64,000 nucleotides of DNA from Microvirga lenta (GTDB lineage: Bacteria; Pseudomonadota; Alphaproteobacteria; Rhizobiales; Beijerinckiaceae), in contig NZ_JAJBBR010000017.1 in the NCBI RefSeq assembly GCF_020532555.1, positions 31,987 through 95,986 on the forward strand, read 5' to 3'. The notes beneath the pieces are model-generated. The model worked only from the letters and a program-made list of their open reading frames with translations. It ran no database searches and was not told the DNA's origin. Below are positions 16,466-24,354 of the stretch, piece after piece; position 1 is the stretch's first letter, and each line of letters opens with the position of its first letter. The position numbers were made by a program, and so were the translations under genes.

Positions 16466-16714
16466 TCAGAGGCCGGACCTGGGACCCGCGTGCCACTCCT
16501 TCTCGACCTGCTCCCGGGATTTCGCGAGCCGCACCGCATCGTCGATGCCGATGATCCAGATCATTGGGACGGAGGTCTTGTTGAACTCCGAAACCGCCTC
16601 GACGTCGTTCAGGAACAGCACGTGCTCCATGACTTCGCGAACGGTCCCGAGGCGATGGTCGTCGGATGTGACCACGTCCATTCCCTTGTGGATCTTGTCG
16701 AGGTTGATCATCAA
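16466..16714 (-). CDS. DUF2171 domain protein (PRC-barrel-like)
   Basis: An 82-residue protein with the DUF2171 pattern: INLDKIHKGMDVVTSDDHRLG, then VREVMEHVLFL and a WIIGIDDAV strand before a charged C-terminus. Members are small PRC-barrel-like proteins, common in Rhizobiales and often near stress genes; the biochemical role is unknown. The frame begins with two Met codons (16714 and 16711). It precedes the small membrane protein gene on the same strand. Confidence 0.75.
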   Translation of the reverse strand: MMINLDKIHKGMDVVTSDDHRLGTVREVMEHVLFLNDVEAVSEFNKTSVPMIWIIGIDDAVRLAKSREQVEKEWHAGPRSGL

Positions 16715-16864
16715 TGATCTCCGGGCGCATGAGGGTGGTCGTCTGCTGGCTCAACAAACGAGCGATGGAGACGGTTCAACCGCGAAGGGCTGCCCCTGGG
16801 CCAGAACGGCCGGCAACAATCCTTTCGGCGTCCTTCGGTCCACATGAACTCAGCCGTCGGGCTG

Positions 16865-18121
16865 CTATGCCGGACGCGGTACGTGCCGGACGTCGTTCAT
16901 CACGAAGCGGCTTTCGGGCAACGCGGGCATTCTCCCGAGGTCGATCGCAAGATCCTGCTCGGGGACACGATAGGTCGTCTCCCGCGTGAGCAGGCGGGTG
17001 ATCGTCTTCATCTGCTCGATCGTGATCCACTCGCCCGGGCAGCGGTGGGTTTCCGAGTGGTCGCCGCCGCCCTGAGGGATGAATTCATAGCTGCCTATCG
17101 CCCGATCCCGGAATCTTTCCGGCCGGAAAGCATCTGCATCATTCCAGATGCGCGGGTCGCGGTTCGTGCCGTAGAGATCCATCAGGACCCAGGTTCCTTT
17201 GGCGAAGCGATAGCCTCTCCACTCGAATTCCTTCAGCACCCTTCCGCCGATGAAGGGGATGAACGGGTAGAAGCGGCGGACCTCATGCACGAAGGGTTCC
17301 AGATCGTCGTCGCTGGCTTGAAGCCGCTCCCGCCACTGGGGATTGTCATGCAGGGCCATGGCGATGAAGGTTACGAAGCGGGCATTGGCAACCGTGGGCC
17401 GCAGGACGTTGATAAGCTCGACCGCCGCAACCTTCACATCGAGGAGTTCGCCGTTCATGTCCCGGTACGAGGCGATCACGTCCGCGGCGCTTCCCTGAGG
17501 AACCCGGATGTCCTTGGCCCTGATCCGGCGGATGATGTCGCGCATCCACCGCTCCGTCCGGGCGCGCATCAGGTGCCCTCGCCAGTTGCGCGGCCCGGGA
17601 GATCCGGTTCCCTCGACCATCGCCTCGAATTCCCGGGCCCTCTGCTCGATCTCGCTCTCTTCCAGGCTGAGGCCCGCCCATTCGCAGATGGCTCCGCAGA
17701 GGGGAACGTGCGCCTCATGGAAGAGAACGACTTCGTCCATGGTCGCCCAGCGGCGAGTTCGGGCGCGCCAATGCGAAGCTGTCAGATCGGCAAGCCTCCG
17801 GAGCGCTTCAGGGCTCATGAGGGACAGGAACATCTGCTTGCGCCGACGGTGGTCCTCGCCATCCATGACCATGACGCTACCGAAATCCTGGATCAGCGTG
17901 ATGGACGGCCGCGGCATGGCATAGCGCCGAGTGAACTGGTCCCGCCGGTAGAAGTGCTCCGCGGCTTCCGCTCCGACCATGCAGACGGCCTTGGTGAGCA
18001 TGATCCGTGTCTCGAAAAGGTCTGACCCGTAGCGGCGGCATCGGTCGGAGATGAACGTGTAGCCCTCGGAAAAGAGCTTGAGGGTGCTGTCCAGGCTCGG
18101 ATCCTTGGGAATGCTGGCCAT
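16865..18121 (-). CDS. Cytochrome P450 of the CYP152 type (fatty acid peroxygenase)
   Basis: A haem-thiolate enzyme that uses hydrogen peroxide to hydroxylate (or decarboxylate) fatty acids near the carboxyl end. Starting at ATG 18121 (GGAGG upstream), the 418 residues contain the CYP152 hallmark Arg241-Pro242 in LINVLRPTVANARFV, where the arginine binds the fatty-acid carboxylate in place of the usual acid-alcohol pair. The haem loop is FIPQGGGDHSETHRCPGEW with Cys361. The ExxR motif is EVRRF. These positions match those I recall for Sphingomonas P450SPalpha. No redox partner gene lies nearby, as expected for a peroxygenase. The upstream start at 18208 is not supported. Confidence 0.9.
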   Translation of the reverse strand: MASIPKDPSLDSTLKLFSEGYTFISDRCRRYGSDLFETRIMLTKAVCMVGAEAAEHFYRRDQFTRRYAMPRPSITLIQDFGSVMVMDGEDHRRRKQMFLSLMSPEALRRLADLTASHWRARTRRWATMDEVVLFHEAHVPLCGAICEWAGLSLEESEIEQRAREFEAMVEGTGSPGPRNWRGHLMRARTERWMRDIIRRIRAKDIRVPQGSAADVIASYRDMNGELLDVKVAAVELINVLRPTVANARFVTFIAMALHDNPQWRERLQASDDDLEPFVHEVRRFYPFIPFIGGRVLKEFEWRGYRFAKGTWVLMDLYGTNRDPRIWNDADAFRPERFRDRAIGSYEFIPQGGGDHSETHRCPGEWITIEQMKTITRLLTRETTYRVPEQDLAIDLGRMPALPESRFVMNDVRHVPRPA

Positions 18122-18533
18122 GAGACCTCCGCTTGTGGTCCGGCGATGCGGGCCGGGGCTTGGCGACGACAAACGCATGCCTGCTCTCAAGCGATCCGGA
18201 AGCCCCAAGGTTCCGCCGGCCGATCATCGACATTCGCCGCCATATGGCTTCGGTCTCGAGGAGGTGCGGATTCGGGCCTACCGCCAGTCCGAGCCTGAGG
18301 AGTGTGCCCGATCCCGGGGTGTCGCACGGGATACTTCAACAGAAGTGGCCTGAGGCCGAACCTTCTCCTCCCGCGCGTCCTCCTGAGCATCCGCCCCCAT
18401 CGACGATGAGGCGAGCCCCTCGCGATGCTCCAGAAGACTGGAGCCCATAGTCTTTCCTTTACGGAAGCATCGTAAGACTATCCCCCAGCCTGGTGGCAAA
18501 GAGAGTCAGGATGGCTCCGCCGCGCAGGGTTTT
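18122..18533. other. Intergenic region between P450 and serralysin genes
   Basis: About 410 bases. It should contain the divergent promoters. A weak 56-codon frame on the reverse strand (18278-18448) starts with ATG behind AAAGGA, but I cannot show it is real. Near the right end ATAGTCTT and AAGACTAT (about 18446-18480) form an 8-base inverted repeat around about 19 bases, which may be a regulatory element for the serralysin gene. Confidence 0.35.
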
Positions 18534-20096
18534 ATGGGGGCATTCATGTGTTTCTTCTGCGGCCAGAACGGCAATGGCCGGCTTACGCTAGGGTCTTACG
18601 AGCATGCGGGTGCTCGCTCTGACTCGTCTGCAACTCTGTCGGCGGGCAAGGGCGCCGGCCTTGCCGGTCCGAAAAGCCCTTCGCTGCAGGCGGAGGTCTC
18701 ATTCATAAACGGGTTGAGCCCGAAGGGTTCGGTGACCAACAAGGCGTTCTGGAGCCTGGACGGGCAGACCGCGCAGAAGTGGGGAGCGCCGTTCGCCGGG
18801 ACAGGAGCGGTCATCACCTACACCTTCGACCCCGCATCCCAGCTGACGAAGGTGGAGAAGAATACGTTCCTCAAGGCTTTCGCCATGTGGTCGGCCGTCG
18901 CGGACATCAAGTTCGTCGAGAGCGGCACCAATGCGGATGTCCGGATCCAGCGCGGCAATGACGGGGGAGCCTGGGAGAACGGCCCGGTCTCTAATGGAAG
19001 CGGCTACCAGTTGGGCAGCCACACCGGCCAGGCCACGATATCCATGGATACGGCCGAGAACGGCTTCGATCTCTCGGGATCGTTCGACAAGTATGGCGGC
19101 TACGGGATGGGCACGGCCATCCACGAGGTCGGTCACCTGCTTGGCCTGGGACACGGAGGGCCGTACAACGGCAATGTCGACGCGTCCACACAGCAGTTCA
19201 GCGCCTACGACAACCGGATGTGGACGATCATGTCCTACATCGGCTGGACTGCGGCCGACGCCAAGTATGCCGGCAGCTATCCCGTGACCGGCACGAATTG
19301 GGGCGTCACGCAGGAGGGGATTCCTCAGAATTCGCCCCACACCATCATGATGCTGGACATCATGGCGATCCAGCAGCTTTACGGCGCCGCGAAAAACGGT
19401 CCTTTCTCGGGCGGCCAGGTCTTCGGCTTCAACAGCAACGTCAAGGGTCTGTTGCGGCAGTTCTTCGATTTCACGATCAACAAGAACCCGGTGGTCACCC
19501 TCTATAGCCAGGGCAAGGGCAATACGCTCGACCTGTCCGGCTTCTCCGAGGACTCGACGGTGAACCTCAAGGCGGGAACCTTCAGCAGCGCCGCCGGCGA
19601 GACCAACAACATTGCGATTGCCTCAGGCACAATCGTCGAGAAGGCCGTCACGGGTTCGGGTGACGATATTCTGAAAGGCAACAGCGTCGACAACGTCCTT
19701 AAATCCGGCGGCGGCGCCGACATCCTGTCGGGCTTCGGCGGCAACGACGTCCTGAGGGGAGGGGCCGGTCAGGATACGTTCGTCTTCAAGACCAAGCTGA
19801 ACAGCAGGACGAATGTCGATAGGGTGGCCGACTTCAGATCAGAGGACGACGCATTCCACCTCGACAATCTCGTGTTCAAGAAACTCGGCAAGGGCTCATC
19901 CGCCAATCCCATCAAGCTGGAGGAGAGATTCTTCAGCCTGAACAAGGCGAGGGACAAGGACGACTACCTGATCTACAACAAGAAGCAGGGCGCGCTCTAC
20001 TACGATGCCGACGGCTCGGGCAGAGGAGACGCGATCAAGTTCGCTACGGTGAAGAAGAACCTGGATGTGACGGCAGAGAACTTCTTCATCGTCTGA
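18534..20096 (+). CDS. Serralysin-like M10 zinc metalloprotease with type I secretion C-terminus
   Basis: A secreted protease. The zinc site is HEVGHLLGLGH (His197, Glu198, His201, His207), the astacin/serralysin HExxHxxGxxH form, followed by the Met-turn WTIMSYIGW. The C-terminal third has a calcium-binding RTX piece (GGADILSGFGGNDVLRGGAG) and a module with ADFRSEDDAFHL and ALYYDADGSGRGDAI that is the usual type I secretion end. There is no N-terminal signal peptide, in keeping with this route. ATG 18534 and ATG 18546 are both possible starts; GGGGG before the second favours it slightly. Only one or two nonapeptide repeats are visible, fewer than in classical serralysins. No exporter gene is nearby. 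Confidence 0.9.
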   Translation: MGAFMCFFCGQNGNGRLTLGSYEHAGARSDSSATLSAGKGAGLAGPKSPSLQAEVSFINGLSPKGSVTNKAFWSLDGQTAQKWGAPFAGTGAVITYTFDPASQLTKVEKNTFLKAFAMWSAVADIKFVESGTNADVRIQRGNDGGAWENGPVSNGSGYQLGSHTGQATISMDTAENGFDLSGSFDKYGGYGMGTAIHEVGHLLGLGHGGPYNGNVDASTQQFSAYDNRMWTIMSYIGWTAADAKYAGSYPVTGTNWGVTQEGIPQNSPHTIMMLDIMAIQQLYGAAKNGPFSGGQVFGFNSNVKGLLRQFFDFTINKNPVVTLYSQGKGNTLDLSGFSEDSTVNLKAGTFSSAAGETNNIAIASGTIVEKAVTGSGDDILKGNSVDNVLKSGGGADILSGFGGNDVLRGGAGQDTFVFKTKLNSRTNVDRVADFRSEDDAFHLDNLVFKKLGKGSSANPIKLEERFFSLNKARDKDDYLIYNKKQGALYYDADGSGRGDAIKFATVKKNLDVTAENFFIV

Positions 20097-20162
20097 GGGC
20101 CTTGCAGGAGGGCTGCCTCCGAAATCCGGTCTTCATTTAGCCACAACGCGGACGAAACAGAC

Positions 20163-20188
20163 GAGGAGCGGGCCGAAGCCCGCTCCTC
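20163..20188 (-). terminator. Hairpin terminator with TTCG-type loop (reverse strand)
   Basis: An 11-base perfect stem (GAGGAGCGGGC with its complement) closes a CGAA loop, which reads TTCG on the reverse strand, a very stable tetraloop. It lies between the serralysin gene and the convergent small-gene cassette. The T-run is weak on both strands, so it may act bidirectionally. Confidence 0.6.
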
Positions 20189-20248
20189 ATGACGCAGTTC
20201 CGGGTCTCGTCGGCGCTTGTCCGTGGCCCGTCCTGTGCTTGGGCGTGC

Positions 20249-20428
20249 TCAGCGCTGCCGGCCGGTCATGTTTCCGGGTGCTCCGCCATCCGTGCGCGTT
20301 CCGGGGTCGAGAGGGCGCGCCTCGGTCTGGCCTGCTCCGGTTTCCTTGTCGGAGCGGCGATGCCGGTCCGCGCTCTTGTCGCGGCTCTTGTTGACGCCGC
20401 CCTGATTGCTGCCTGCGTTCTGGGCCAT
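20249..20428 (-). CDS. Small hydrophilic protein, partner of a Cys-rich protein
   Basis: A 59-residue frame, entirely hydrophilic and rich in Gly, Arg, Asp and Asn (for example NKSRDKSADRHRRSDKE). The ribosome site is excellent (GAGGAG eight bases before ATG 20428), which is the main support. It lies 12 bases after the Cys-rich gene on the same strand, so the two are a unit. A similar pair is found at 20854-21223. Such proteins are often stress-related and unfolded; no function can be given. Confidence 0.6.
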   Translation of the reverse strand: MAQNAGSNQGGVNKSRDKSADRHRRSDKETGAGQTEARPLDPGTRTDGGAPGNMTGRQR

Positions 20429-20440
20429 CTCAAAAACTCC

Positions 20441-20617
20441 TCAAGCTTTGCCGCCGCTCGCGATGTCGGTCGACGGCGCGCGCTGCGGGTGGGAGCCGCC
20501 GCCTTGCCTCTCAAAAGCGTTTTCGCAACGGTCGACGTGGTTCTCGGCTCGCTGCTGCATGTCCTGAATGTTGTGACAGGGGTCGTTCACGTCCTGCTGG
20601 CAGAATGCGCAGATCAT
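20441..20617 (-). CDS. Small Cys/His-rich protein, copy 1
   Basis: A 58-residue protein that begins MICAFCQQDVNDPCHN and continues with a helix ending HVDRC. The cysteines and histidines (Cys3, Cys6, Cys14, His15, a later His and Cys) could bind zinc. ATG 20617 is chosen because GGAGG lies seven bases upstream; ATG 20632 is another in-frame start. It is a clear paralogue of the gene at 21068-21223. Not assignable to a named family. Confidence 0.7.
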   Translation of the reverse strand: MICAFCQQDVNDPCHNIQDMQQRAENHVDRCENAFERQGGGSHPQRAPSTDIASGGKA

Positions 20618-20689
20618 AGGCGTAGCCTCCATTTTGCGTGTGCTTGCGGGGCCAACGTGGTGGCGAAATCGAGGTTCCTCCCAGCATGC

Positions 20690-20714
20690 AAAACGGCCCG
20701 CCGAAGCGGGCCGT
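20690..20714 (-). terminator. Rho-independent terminator with TTCG loop (reverse strand)
   Basis: On the reverse strand ACGGCCCGC, loop TTCG, GCGGGCCGT is followed by TTTT. It lies directly after the three small reverse-strand genes 21223-20736 and ends that transcript. Confidence 0.85.
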
Positions 20715-20735
20715 GGAGCGGCATACAGGGAGCCG

Positions 20736-20837
20736 TCAGCTGCGCTGTGTCACGCGGTCCGCGCGGGATCCTGAAGGCCGATCCTTACGACGCTTCCGCT
20801 TCTTCCAGGACGGTCTCATTCGAGCTTTGCAGGCCAT
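20736..20837 (-). CDS. Very small basic protein (33 aa)
   Basis: A 33-codon frame with a good ribosome site (AGAGGA eight bases before ATG 20837) that encodes a strongly basic peptide (WKKRKRRKDRP). It lies 16 bases behind the hydrophilic gene and just before a strong terminator, so it is the last gene of a small operon. Too short for family assignment. Confidence 0.45.
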   Translation of the reverse strand: MACKARMRPSWKKRKRRKDRPSGSRADRVTQRS

Positions 20838-20853
20838 CGGTCTATTCCTCTGC

Positions 20854-21063
20854 TTAGGGTTTGTAGCGGTCTTCCGGTTTCGGGCGGTCCGGGTCGGAGC
20901 CTCTCGAATCCTCGCGGTGATCGTTTCCGGTCAGGCTCCGGTCGCTTTGCGTCCGGTCGCCCTGCTCGTGGTGGTCGGGGCTGCTCTGGCTCGGATGCGC
21001 CGCGCTCTTCTTCACGCTTTGCTCCGCGAAGCCCTGAGCGCGGTCTTCGCCTTTGCCCGTCAT
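20854..21063 (-). CDS. Small hydrophilic protein, partner of Cys-rich copy 2
   Basis: A 69-residue, highly charged and Ser-rich frame (for example QSSPDHHEQGDRTQSDR) lying 4 bases behind Cys-rich copy 2. Composition matches the hydrophilic partner at 20249-20428, though the sequences do not align clearly. The ribosome site is weak, so expression probably depends on coupling to the gene before it. Likely unfolded in solution; function unknown. Confidence 0.5.
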   Translation of the reverse strand: MTGKGEDRAQGFAEQSVKKSAAHPSQSSPDHHEQGDRTQSDRSLTGNDHREDSRGSDPDRPKPEDRYKP

Positions 21064-21067
21064 GGCG

Positions 21068-21223
21068 TCACTCGCGCCCAGCCGCGCCTGAGCCGGCGCC
21101 CATGCCTGTCTGGCTCATGAGGGCCCTCTCGCAACGCTTGATGTGGCTTTCGGCCCTGGCTCGCATTTCGGGCGTGTCGTGGCAGGGATCGTCCACGTCC
21201 TGCTGACAGAATCGGCAGATCAT
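21068..21223 (-). CDS. Small Cys/His-rich protein, copy 2
   Basis: A 51-residue protein that begins MICRFCQQDVDDPCHD and runs into a helix ending HIKRC. It aligns with copy 1 at 20441-20617 through this whole core, so the two are duplicates; the tails after the core differ. GGAGG precedes ATG 21223 by five bases; ATG 21226 also occurs. The arrangement of Cys3, Cys6, Cys14/His15 and the later His/Cys suggests a small zinc-binding fold. It heads a three-gene unit ending at the terminator at 20690. Confidence 0.7.
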   Translation of the reverse strand: MICRFCQQDVDDPCHDTPEMRARAESHIKRCERALMSQTGMGAGSGAAGRE

Positions 21224-21328
21224 CATGGCCTCCGTTTCGGCATGAACACGAGAGGCCAACGTGGAGACGGAACCCGCGGTTCCGGCGGTGCTCCGATCGG
21301 GCGGCTGCTGCCTTCAGAGGCGTGACGG

Positions 21329-21414
21329 TGGGGGGAGTAGGACTCGAACCTACGAAGGCTTGAAAAGCCAGCGGACTTACAACCCGCTCCCTTTGCCGCT
21401 CGGGACACCGCCCC
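21329..21414 (-). tRNA. tRNA-Tyr (GTA), no encoded CCA
   Basis: A class II tRNA on the reverse strand. The anticodon loop is TTGTAAG with GTA at 21378-21380 (forward TAC). The variable arm is long (GGC...GCC) and the T arm is GTAGG-TTCGAGT-CCTAC. The D arm has TCCC and GGGA. The acceptor stem contains one C-C mismatch and a terminal G-T pair, and the anticodon stem closes with G-T, so it is less regular than usual. The three bases after the discriminator read CCG, so CCA must be added. Confidence 0.85.
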
Positions 21415-21624
21415 CATCACGTCGATATGACGATACCACCGGCAGCAGGCACGCAGAGGAGGGGAAATCGGAGCATGTCCCGCAACTTCGGAGTACGGCG
21501 AAGTTCGAGCGGCAATACGAGCGGAGGAGGAAAGCGGGATAAGAACGATATTCGGGCCGCTCTCACGCAAGTGTGTGTTGCGTTTCCCGCGCCCTTTCCC
21601 TCTCCCGCATGAACGATGCAGGTC

Positions 21625-24090
21625 TCAGATGACGATGAAGTCGCTGTATGCCAGCTTGAGCTTCTTGGAGAGGGTCGCGAAGCGCACGGCAGCGCCGTCT
21701 CCGCTGCCGTCCGCATCGTAGTAAAGCGCGCCGTTCTTGCTGTTGTAGATGATGCGGTCGTCCGCATCGGTCGCCTTGCTGCCGATGGTGAAGAAATCCT
21801 TCTTCAGCCTTCCGTTCTTGCCGATCTTCTTGAAGACAGCGTTGTCCAGCCGAAGGGTATCGTCCTTCACGTTGAAGTCGGTGATCTTGTCCACCTCGGA
21901 CTTGCGCAGCTTCGTGTCGAACACGAAGGAATCCTTGCCCTTGCCGCCGCTCAACACGTCGGATCCGGCGCCGCCCCAAAGCTTGTCGGCGCCCCTGCTG
22001 CCCGTGATCGTGTTCTTGAGCGAGTTGCCCTTGAGGGTCATCCCCTTGCCGGTGTCCGACGCGGAGAGCATCTCCACGTTCTGCGCCAGGGCGTGGCTGA
22101 CGGAGGCGACGACCTTGTCCTTCGTCCCGCCTGCGCGCGCCTCGAACACCCTGTCGCCGGAATGGTCCACGTAGTAGGTGTCGTTGGCGACGGTGCCGAC
22201 GAGGAGGTCCGCTCCGGCATAGCCGCGCATGGTGTTGCCGAGCGCGTTGACGACGCTTTCCCCGGGAAGCGCATCCGCCGAGACGCCCTTGACGATGGCG
22301 AGGCCCGCCAGGAGGTGCGCCGAATCCACGACGCCGTTCACGCCCGTGCGTGCGGTGAAGCCGATGGTGGTCGTCTGGCCAGCCGCCAGCGAACCGTTCC
22401 AGGTCGCATTGTTCAGGTCGTAGACGACACCCTGCTCCCAGTTCGCCTCGCCGGCGGTCGTGGCGCCCCAGATGCTGTCGATGTTGAACTTGCTCTTGAG
22501 GAAGATGCCCCAGTCGTTGACGCTCTCGTTCGCCGTGACCGTGATCTCGCCCTGGAAGCCGCCCCACCAGGTGTTCACGATCCGGACGGTTGCGCCGACC
22601 TCTTCGCCGGGGGCTGCCGGCGTGTAGGAGGTCAGGATGGTCGGAAGGTCGACGCCCTCGCTGTCGTCGCCGAAGATGAGATCCGCACCGCCGGCGCCGT
22701 AGAGCTTGTCCGAGCCCGCGCCGCCGACGATCAGATCGTCGCCGCCGTTGCCGTAGCCGATATCGTCCCCGTCCTCGCCGAGCAGGATGTCCCGAACGTT
22801 GCCGCCGAAGAGCTGGTCGTTGCCGCCGCGGCCGTTGAGGCCGTTGACGCCCTCGTTTCCGTAGAGGCGATCGTCTCCGCGGCCGCCGATCAGGGTATCG
22901 TCCCCGTTGCTTCCGAACAGATCGAGCGGTCTCGCGGCGCTGCCCGCCGCCGCGCCGGCGCCGGGCACGGCTCCGGACGCGGAGCTGCCTTCAGCCCGGT
23001 TGGCTCCCGCGAGTTCGAGGAGCTGACGGGAGGACAGGGTCTTGCCGTCGGCGAACACGATGGCGATGTCGTTAGCGCTGGGGGCGGGAAAGTCGTTGAA
23101 GACGATGGCGTCCCCGCCTTCGTCGAGGATGATCGCGATCTTGTCGTGATTGCTCGTGGCGATGCGGTTCGCGACATCGCGCACGAAGGTGAAACCGTCG
23201 ACATCCGCAAGGGTGTAGCCGGTCAGCTTGATGACGTCCTGACCGGGCTGAAAATCCCAGATCAGGTCGACGCCATCGCCCTTCTTGTAGAGATAGGTGT
23301 CGCGCCCGTCATTGCCGTAGAGATTGTCGCCGATCCCGACAGCCAACCCGCCGCTCCAGGTGAGATAGCCGTCATCCTGGCCGCCGATGATGAGGTCGTC
23401 GCCGCCTTCCCCCTGCATCTCGTCGTTGCCGAAGCCGCCATAGATGGTGTCGTTGCCGTCTCCGCCCTCGATCAGGTCGTCGTAGCTGACGCCGGGCTTC
23501 AGCTCGACAGGAGGATCCACGGGCTTCGGGTTGGTCGGTGTGGAGCCGCCCGGCGTCGGGTCGACCGCGACGGGCGTTCCCGTCAGCTGTCCCGCGAGCT
23601 TGAGGCTGAGTCCGCGTCCCTGGCCGTTGTCGCTGACGCTGGTCAGACGCAGACCGAAATGCTGCTGCAGGACGAGGTCGAGGCTCAGGGGAGCCGAGGA
23701 GGCGAGGGTGAAGGTGGTGTCCTGGATATCGTCTATGCCCATCCCCGGGGTGCCGAACTCGATACCGACATCGAACGGTCCGACGCTCTTGCCGACCTCG
23801 CCGCTCATGTTGACGTCGCCCTGAACCTCCATCACCCCGTTCGCCGCAACGGCGTATTGGCTGACATGGGAGCCGCTGACGGACAGCCCCTTGAGAAGAC
23901 CTTCGTTCGAGACCTGGAAGAACAGGCCGCGCAGATCGGCCGTATCGGCCCGGTCGGAATCCCCGGAGATGATGTCCGTCACGCGAACCCGGAATGCGAG
24001 CTTGCCGTCGGCCGTCTCGGTGACGGTGATGAGGGCGCCCGGTTCGCCTTTGATGAAGAATTCGATCGACCGGAGTGACGTAGAGGACAT
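21625..24090 (-). CDS. RTX calcium-binding protein with CBM2-like domain, type I secreted
   Basis: An 821-residue secreted protein. After an N-terminal beta-rich domain of unknown type (about 1-190), RTX nonapeptides appear twice: GGDGNDTIYGGFGNDEMQGE at about 208 and GGRGDDRLYGNEGV and GGDDLIVGGAGSDKLYG after a linker. A CBM2-like carbohydrate-binding domain follows (about 500-590: VNTWWGGFQGEITVTANE, NWEQGVVYDLNNATWNG). The C-terminus repeats the module seen in the serralysin (KDSFVFDTKL, ALYYDADGSGDGAAV). There is no signal peptide. It may be an adhesin or a substrate-tethered surface protein; no catalytic motif is visible. No exporter gene lies nearby. Confidence 0.85.
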   Translation of the reverse strand: MSSTSLRSIEFFIKGEPGALITVTETADGKLAFRVRVTDIISGDSDRADTADLRGLFFQVSNEGLLKGLSVSGSHVSQYAVAANGVMEVQGDVNMSGEVGKSVGPFDVGIEFGTPGMGIDDIQDTTFTLASSAPLSLDLVLQQHFGLRLTSVSDNGQGRGLSLKLAGQLTGTPVAVDPTPGGSTPTNPKPVDPPVELKPGVSYDDLIEGGDGNDTIYGGFGNDEMQGEGGDDLIIGGQDDGYLTWSGGLAVGIGDNLYGNDGRDTYLYKKGDGVDLIWDFQPGQDVIKLTGYTLADVDGFTFVRDVANRIATSNHDKIAIILDEGGDAIVFNDFPAPSANDIAIVFADGKTLSSRQLLELAGANRAEGSSASGAVPGAGAAAGSAARPLDLFGSNGDDTLIGGRGDDRLYGNEGVNGLNGRGGNDQLFGGNVRDILLGEDGDDIGYGNGGDDLIVGGAGSDKLYGAGGADLIFGDDSEGVDLPTILTSYTPAAPGEEVGATVRIVNTWWGGFQGEITVTANESVNDWGIFLKSKFNIDSIWGATTAGEANWEQGVVYDLNNATWNGSLAAGQTTTIGFTARTGVNGVVDSAHLLAGLAIVKGVSADALPGESVVNALGNTMRGYAGADLLVGTVANDTYYVDHSGDRVFEARAGGTKDKVVASVSHALAQNVEMLSASDTGKGMTLKGNSLKNTITGSRGADKLWGGAGSDVLSGGKGKDSFVFDTKLRKSEVDKITDFNVKDDTLRLDNAVFKKIGKNGRLKKDFFTIGSKATDADDRIIYNSKNGALYYDADGSGDGAAVRFATLSKKLKLAYSDFIVI

Positions 24091-24354
24091 GGCGGGACTC
24101 TATAGAAGTATAGGCCCACCAAGCGGAAGTTCCGCAGAAAGAGTCAATGCAACGCGGAGATAAACTTAGGTTAATAAAATAACTTCGATCCAGCCTCCGC
24201 CGGGTGAGAGGCAAATATTCCAGCATCTGGAAGGACTTCGCAGCAGGCCGACGCGAAATGCCGGGCTGCAATGCGCGAGCGGCATAACGCCGCGATGCCC
24301 CCTCCCGGGCCGTTTCGTGCCCGGGTTATGGATCCCGCCCCTGCGGCCGCCGCG

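Noticed and set aside
18278..18448. A 56-codon reverse-strand frame behind AAAGGA
   Set aside because: Possible but hydrophilic, with no conserved-looking core; left as a comment in the intergenic entry.
20638..21120. A 160-codon forward frame across the small-gene cassette
   Set aside because: The reverse strand holds better-supported small genes with ribosome sites and a terminator; the forward frame is their shadow.
21616..24078. An 820-codon open frame on the forward strand
   Set aside because: It mirrors the RTX protein on the other strand; only the reverse strand shows RTX repeats and a CBM2-like domain.
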